Assembly (NCBI GenBank): GCA_023387735.1
Contig: JAEWHP010000014.1
Location: 124,001-188,000, forward strand
DNA: 64,000 bases
Reading direction: 5' to 3'
Source: Pseudomonadota bacterium
GTDB lineage: Bacteria > Pseudomonadota > Alphaproteobacteria > Rhizobiales > Xanthobacteraceae
The notes under the pieces were generated by a model. It was given only the letters and a program-made list of their open reading frames with translations, had not been told where the DNA came from and searched no databases. The position numbers and the translations under genes are program-made. Below are positions 61,015 through 64,000 of the stretch, in pieces. Each line of letters starts with the position of its first letter. Position 1 is the stretch's first letter.

Positions 61015-61830
61015 TAGCCGTTTGTCGGTCGCCAGTGCCGCCCGTGCGGCCCTCTCCTGCGCAACGATCCCTTCCAGACGCGAGATGTTCTCGAGCAAAC
61101 GCTGGCTGGTGAGCACGAGGAAGTAATAGCCGAACTGCGGATTCTGGAAATAGATCTCGAGCAGCCTTTCATAGGTGATGGTCATCACCTGTGCATCTTC
61201 GATGCATTCGACGGTTGCGGTTCTCCGCTGATTGGGCGTGAGGAAACCAAGTTCGCCCACGAGACGTCCCGGCGGAATCTCGACGCCGATTTCCTTCACC
61301 AGAAACTTGCCTGTGACCGTCAGGAACATTTCGTTGGCGACATCATCCTTCTTGCATAGTTTTTCGCCACGCTTGTATTTGCGCTCGGTCATGAACGGCT
61401 TCAGCCATTCCAGCGACGTGTCGCCCTCGGTCGCGACACGCGCCCGCTTGATCAGGTTGAGCATCTGACGCAGACGGATCGCGTTGATCGGCAGGAACAG
61501 GAAATACAGGATGAAAGTCCCGACGTTTCCCGAGAGCGCGCCAAAGGCCGCGAAGAACATGCAGCCGACCATGTTGGTGACGCGCAGCGCCACGATCGTC
61601 TGCATCAGGAGGGTCGCGACGAGAAAGATGGCGCCGACCAGCGCAAACATGTTGGCGAGCGTGATGTTGGCCAGCACAATTTCCAGGAGCCTGCCGAACA
61701 GCGCGTCGTAGGTGATGTTGTCGGGGTCGAGACCCATCTGGATCAGAATCTTTGCAATCCTGAAATTGTCAGCCGCCGTATTGAGAATCCGGTCCAGAAT
61801 GGACGAGAGATCTGCGCCGCTTGACTTCAT
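61012..61830 (-). CDS. membrane cyclic-nucleotide-binding domain protein
   Basis: The 272-residue protein has an N-terminal helical region, three hydrophobic segments (ANMFALVGAIFLVATLLMQT, MVGCMFFAAFGALSGNVGTF, ILYFLFLPINAIRLRQML) and a CRP-like cNMP domain at about 150-245 with MFLTVTGKFLVKEIG, GRLVGELGFLTPNQRRTATV. The phosphate-binding cassette is GELGFLTPNQRRTA; its usual E-x10-R is present. No HTH follows, so it is not a transcription factor. The TAG stop overlaps the repeat. It may read the cyclic nucleotides made by the two cyclases. Confidence 0.85.
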   Translation of the reverse strand: MKSSGADLSSILDRILNTAADNFRIAKILIQMGLDPDNITYDALFGRLLEIVLANITLANMFALVGAIFLVATLLMQTIVALRVTNMVGCMFFAAFGALSGNVGTFILYFLFLPINAIRLRQMLNLIKRARVATEGDTSLEWLKPFMTERKYKRGEKLCKKDDVANEMFLTVTGKFLVKEIGVEIPPGRLVGELGFLTPNQRRTATVECIEDAQVMTITYERLLEIYFQNPQFGYYFLVLTSQRLLENISRLEGIVAQERAARAALATDKRL

Positions 61831-61926
61831 CGGACCTTCCCCTAGGCAAAGTCGGTATTGGTTAGATATTCCTGATATTCGATAATCTAAACCGGATAGC
61901 TACCGTTCAAGCAGGGAGTTACCACA

Positions 61927-62706
61927 TTGCCGCCCGCGAAGCCTGCGCCGCTTAACCGTCTCCGCCAGTTGTGGCGGGAGGGCCGCCCGACGTTCGGCGC
62001 GATCGCCACCATTCCCTCGATCCAGACCGTACAGATCATGGCCCGTTCCGGGATCGACTGGATCATCGTCGATCTCGAGCATGGCCCGATCGACCTCGGC
62101 TCGGCCCACGCGATGATTACCGCAACGGCCGGCACCCCCTGCATTCCGATGGTGCGCATCGCCGCCAACGAGCCCTGGCTCGCCAAGGCGCCGATGGACA
62201 TCGGCGCGCTCGGCATCAACTTTCCGATGATCTGCAGCCGCGCCGACGCCGAAAAGGCCGTGCGAAGCGTGCGTTATCCGCCGAAAGGCGAACGGTTATG
62301 GGGTCCGTTCCACGCACCGCTCCGCTGGGGCGTTTCGATGCCGGACTATATGGCGAGCGTGGACGACGAAATGATCTGCATGATCACGATCGAGCATGTC
62401 GAGGCCGTCAACCGCATCGACGAGATCATGGCGACACCCGGCATCGACCTCGCCGTGATCGGCCCGGGCGACCTCGCCACCTCCATTAACAAGCGCGGCC
62501 TTCCCGACGACCCGGAAGTGCTCGATCTGATGGCGCGCGCCGAGGCAGGCATCCTCAGGAGCGGCGTTCCGATCGGCGGCGTCGCCCGGACGGCCGAACA
62601 GGCCAACCGGATGATCGAGCGCGGCTACGTGGCGCTGGCCCTTGGCTTCGACTGGTCGCTGTTCCAGCGCGGTATCGCGGCGAGCTTCGAGGGGATCAAG
62701 CGATAA
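61927..62706 (+). CDS. HpcH/HpaI family aldolase
   Basis: A TTG at 61927 with GGGAG upstream starts 259 residues; no better ATG is available. The class II aldolase motifs are IIVDLEHGPIDLGSAHAMI (metal-proximal), RYPPKGERLWGPFHAPLRWG, CMITIEHVEAVNRIDEIMA and LAVIGPGDLATSINKRGLPD. Enzymes of this family cleave 2-keto-3-deoxy acids or 4-hydroxy-2-oxo acids to pyruvate and an aldehyde. The exact substrate is not known. Confidence 0.9.
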   Translation: MPPAKPAPLNRLRQLWREGRPTFGAIATIPSIQTVQIMARSGIDWIIVDLEHGPIDLGSAHAMITATAGTPCIPMVRIAANEPWLAKAPMDIGALGINFPMICSRADAEKAVRSVRYPPKGERLWGPFHAPLRWGVSMPDYMASVDDEMICMITIEHVEAVNRIDEIMATPGIDLAVIGPGDLATSINKRGLPDDPEVLDLMARAEAGILRSGVPIGGVARTAEQANRMIERGYVALALGFDWSLFQRGIAASFEGIKR

Positions 62707-62750
62707 AGCCGGCGCCCCGCAATCGCGGAAGTTCCCGCAGGTGGAGCGGT

Positions 62751-62883
62751 GTGGAACTGGTCATCGATGGCAAGCCGCCGATGAAGATCAAGGTGCAACG
62801 CAAAAGCCGGCGACAAGCCCTTTAAAGTGTTCGGGGTTTACGTCGCAAAGGCCGGAGAGCCGCTGGCCAGGCCGGCGCCGTAG
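62751..62883 (+). pseudogene. small frameshifted ORF after the aldolase gene
   Basis: A GTG at 62751, preceded by AGGTGGAG, opens a frame reading MELVIDGKPPMKIKVQRK. It then runs to a stop at 62820, but removing one A from the AAAA at 62802-62805 continues it as AGDKPFKVFGVYVAKAGEPL ... to TAG at 62883. The two parts join smoothly, which suggests a ~44-residue gene broken by a one-base insertion, or a sequencing error. No family is recognised. Confidence 0.35.
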
Positions 62884-62962
62884 AGCAATCTTGCTGGCGT
62901 AAAATTCGGTGCTTCGTGCTAGATCAGGCGTGAGCGGTCGGCTATGCCGGCTCGCCGGTTTC

Positions 62963-63778
62963 ATGGCCTATCCAGTTCGGAAGCTTGAGCGGAGCGGAAT
63001 GCGCGGGACGGTTCGAAAAATTACGTTGCCGCGCCGCCTCGTCGCTGACCTCATGCACGCGTCGATGCGCGTGCCGTTCGTCTCGCTTTGCCGTCCCCTC
63101 AACATCCGCGCTCTGCTGGAAGCGCGCGCTCTGGCGGCCCAGCGGCCCGGCTGGGCCGCGATCTTCGTCAAGGCGTTCGCGCTGGTGGCGAAGGAGGAAC
63201 CCATCCTGCGCACGCTCTACGTCAAATGGCCGGTCCCTGCGTTCTACGAACTGCCGCGCAGCGTCGCCATGGTGGCAATAGCCAGGGTCGAGGACGGGCA
63301 GGATTGCGTGCTGCCGCAAAAGGTCGCCGCACCGGACGAGTTGCCGCTGACGGCGGTCGACGCGCTGATCCGGCACGCCAAGGAAGCCCCGATCAAGGAC
63401 GTCCCCGCATTCCGCAAAATCCTGCGAACGACCCGGCTGCCGCTGCCGCTGCGGCGGCTGTTTTGGGCGATCGGGCTGAATTTCGGCCGCCAGCGGGCCA
63501 ATTATTTCGGCAGCTTCGGGGTGACCTCGGTCGCCGCCTATGGCGCCGGCCAGCTCCATGCCGTGAGCCCGGGGCCGTTTGTCCTGAGCTACGGGGTGGA
63601 AAAGCCCGACCAGACCATCGACGTCGTCCTGCGCTGGGATCACCGGGTTACCGACGCGGCCCCTATGGCCAAAGCCCTGAATCGGCTGGAACAGGTGCTG
63701 AACGGGGAAATTGCCGCCGAATTGCGCGCAAACCGGCAGCAAACCGAGCCAAAACCGGTCCGCGCGGTCGCGACCTGA
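62963..63778 (+). CDS. stand-alone 2-oxoacid dehydrogenase E2-like acyltransferase domain
   Basis: I chose the ATG at 62963 (MAYPVRKLERSGMRG), giving 271 residues; a GTG at 62909 extends it without a known motif. The C-terminal part resembles the chloramphenicol-acetyltransferase-like catalytic domain of E2 enzymes: ANYFGSFGVTSVAAYGAGQL, SPGPFVLSYGVEKPDQ and RWDHRVTDAAP with H227 and D231. The usual HxxxDG has A for G. There is no lipoyl or E1/E3-binding domain, so it is not a normal pyruvate or oxoglutarate dehydrogenase E2. The acyl donor and acceptor are unknown. Confidence 0.7.
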   Translation: MAYPVRKLERSGMRGTVRKITLPRRLVADLMHASMRVPFVSLCRPLNIRALLEARALAAQRPGWAAIFVKAFALVAKEEPILRTLYVKWPVPAFYELPRSVAMVAIARVEDGQDCVLPQKVAAPDELPLTAVDALIRHAKEAPIKDVPAFRKILRTTRLPLPLRRLFWAIGLNFGRQRANYFGSFGVTSVAAYGAGQLHAVSPGPFVLSYGVEKPDQTIDVVLRWDHRVTDAAPMAKALNRLEQVLNGEIAAELRANRQQTEPKPVRAVAT

Positions 63779-63790
63779 CCCTCCCTGGAT

Positions 63791-63864
63791 GTCATTCCGG
63801 GGCGCGAAGCGAACCCGGAATCTCGAGATTCCGGGTTCGATGCTTCGCATCGCCCCGGAATGAC
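63791..63864. repeat. palindromic element, fused type
   Basis: GTCATTCCGGGGCGCGAAGCGAACCCGGAAT, CTCGAG, ATTCCGGGTTCGATGC ... CGCCCCGGAATGAC. It is the cleanest copy in the window and lies 13 bp after the E2-like stop. Confidence 0.87.
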
Positions 63865-63914
63865 CATCCATTTCGTTGACAGAACGGCGCTTTCTCCTTA
63901 AGAACCCGCTTGCT

Positions 63915-63936
63915 CGCGGGCCGGTTTCGGCCCGCG
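63915..63936. repeat. GC-rich hairpin at right edge
   Basis: CGCGGGCCG, gttt, CGGCCCGCG is a perfect 9+4+9 stem without a T-run on either strand. It may mark the end of a gene that begins beyond the window. The rest of 63865-64000 holds nothing I can identify. Confidence 0.45.
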
Positions 63937-64000
63937 TTGCGTTTCGCGACCCGTGGTCTTCCCCGAGCTTTCGAGGCGGACCTGTCGGCCCCGGCGATGC

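Noticed and set aside
62642..62902. 86-codon frame spanning the end of the aldolase gene
   Set aside because: Overlaps the aldolase in another frame and is Arg/Ser-rich; the GTG frame at 62751 is a better candidate.
1..64000. tRNA, rRNA, IS element or prophage genes
   Set aside because: I looked for cloverleaf-like sequences, transposase motifs and phage structural genes and saw none; the only mobile-looking units are the palindromic repeats.

Overview
The window is 64 kb of gene-dense, GC-rich chromosomal DNA from an alphaproteobacterium. It is most likely Bradyrhizobium or a close relative in the Nitrobacteraceae. That placement is an inference from gene content (a CO-dehydrogenase-type cox cluster, pca genes, an HAAT-type ABC transporter, DUF2778/Tlde1-like proteins, HWE kinases, a phasin) and from several families of dispersed palindromic repeats of the kind common in these genomes. 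I see no tRNA, rRNA, CRISPR array, IS element, prophage or plasmid origin.

Layout. 1-3 kb: a Yip1-like membrane protein that runs off the left edge, a GIY-YIG nuclease gene sitting inside a palindromic repeat element, and a DUF2778 protein. 3-5.5 kb: a secreted FecR-domain protein with an embedded EF-hand loop, paired with a CHASE2 nucleotide cyclase. 5.5-8.2 kb: a GT39/GT2-GtrA glycosyltransferase pair. 8.4-14 kb: a small membrane protein, a phasin with a basic N-terminal tail, a SulP transporter, DUF72, a Bug-type binding protein and DUF488. 14-20 kb: PhzF, a second membrane cyclase, and a four-gene operon with 4-bp overlaps (TetR, HlyD, ABC ATPase, ABC permease) with a perfect palindromic operator. 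20-27.7 kb: dodecin, L,D-transpeptidase, an M15-like protein, a SorAB-type sulfite oxidase, a CAP protein, a methyltransferase and small proteins. 27.8-35.3 kb: a minus-strand cluster of coxG-S-M-D-E, two XdhC-type genes and a fused MoeA/MobA-like protein, without the catalytic large subunit. 35.4-38.2 kb: pcaB-pcaD-pcaC. 38.7-43.8 kb: a livHMGF-type transporter and its binding protein. 44-52 kb: a 2,094-residue soluble hybrid kinase with about 13 HAMP-like units (276-bp DNA repeats), followed 7 bp later by a receiver-PAS-HWE kinase. 52-57.5 kb: P1 peptidase, EF-hand protein, rpe, and a Ser/Thr kinase-UspA fusion coupled to a metallophosphoesterase. 57.5-64 kb: a TetR regulator with a distant palindromic operator and a possible 36-residue ORF, purB, murI, a cyclic-nucleotide-binding membrane protein, an HpcH/HpaI aldolase, and an orphan E2-like acyltransferase domain.

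How it works together. Signal transduction is over-represented: two class III cyclases, one cyclic-nucleotide-binding protein, a giant HAMP kinase, an HWE kinase, a Ser/Thr kinase and two TetR loops. Envelope and peptidoglycan proteins recur (DUF2778, YkuD, M15, CAP). Metabolic modules are protocatechuate-branch steps next to a HAAT transporter, sulfite oxidation, and molybdenum hydroxylase maturation.

The observation most likely to be new is the GIY-YIG gene occupying the spacer of a palindromic element that occurs elsewhere in the window without a gene. The absence of a CoxL subunit from an otherwise complete cox set and the EF-hand-bearing FecR protein beside a cyclase are also worth testing.
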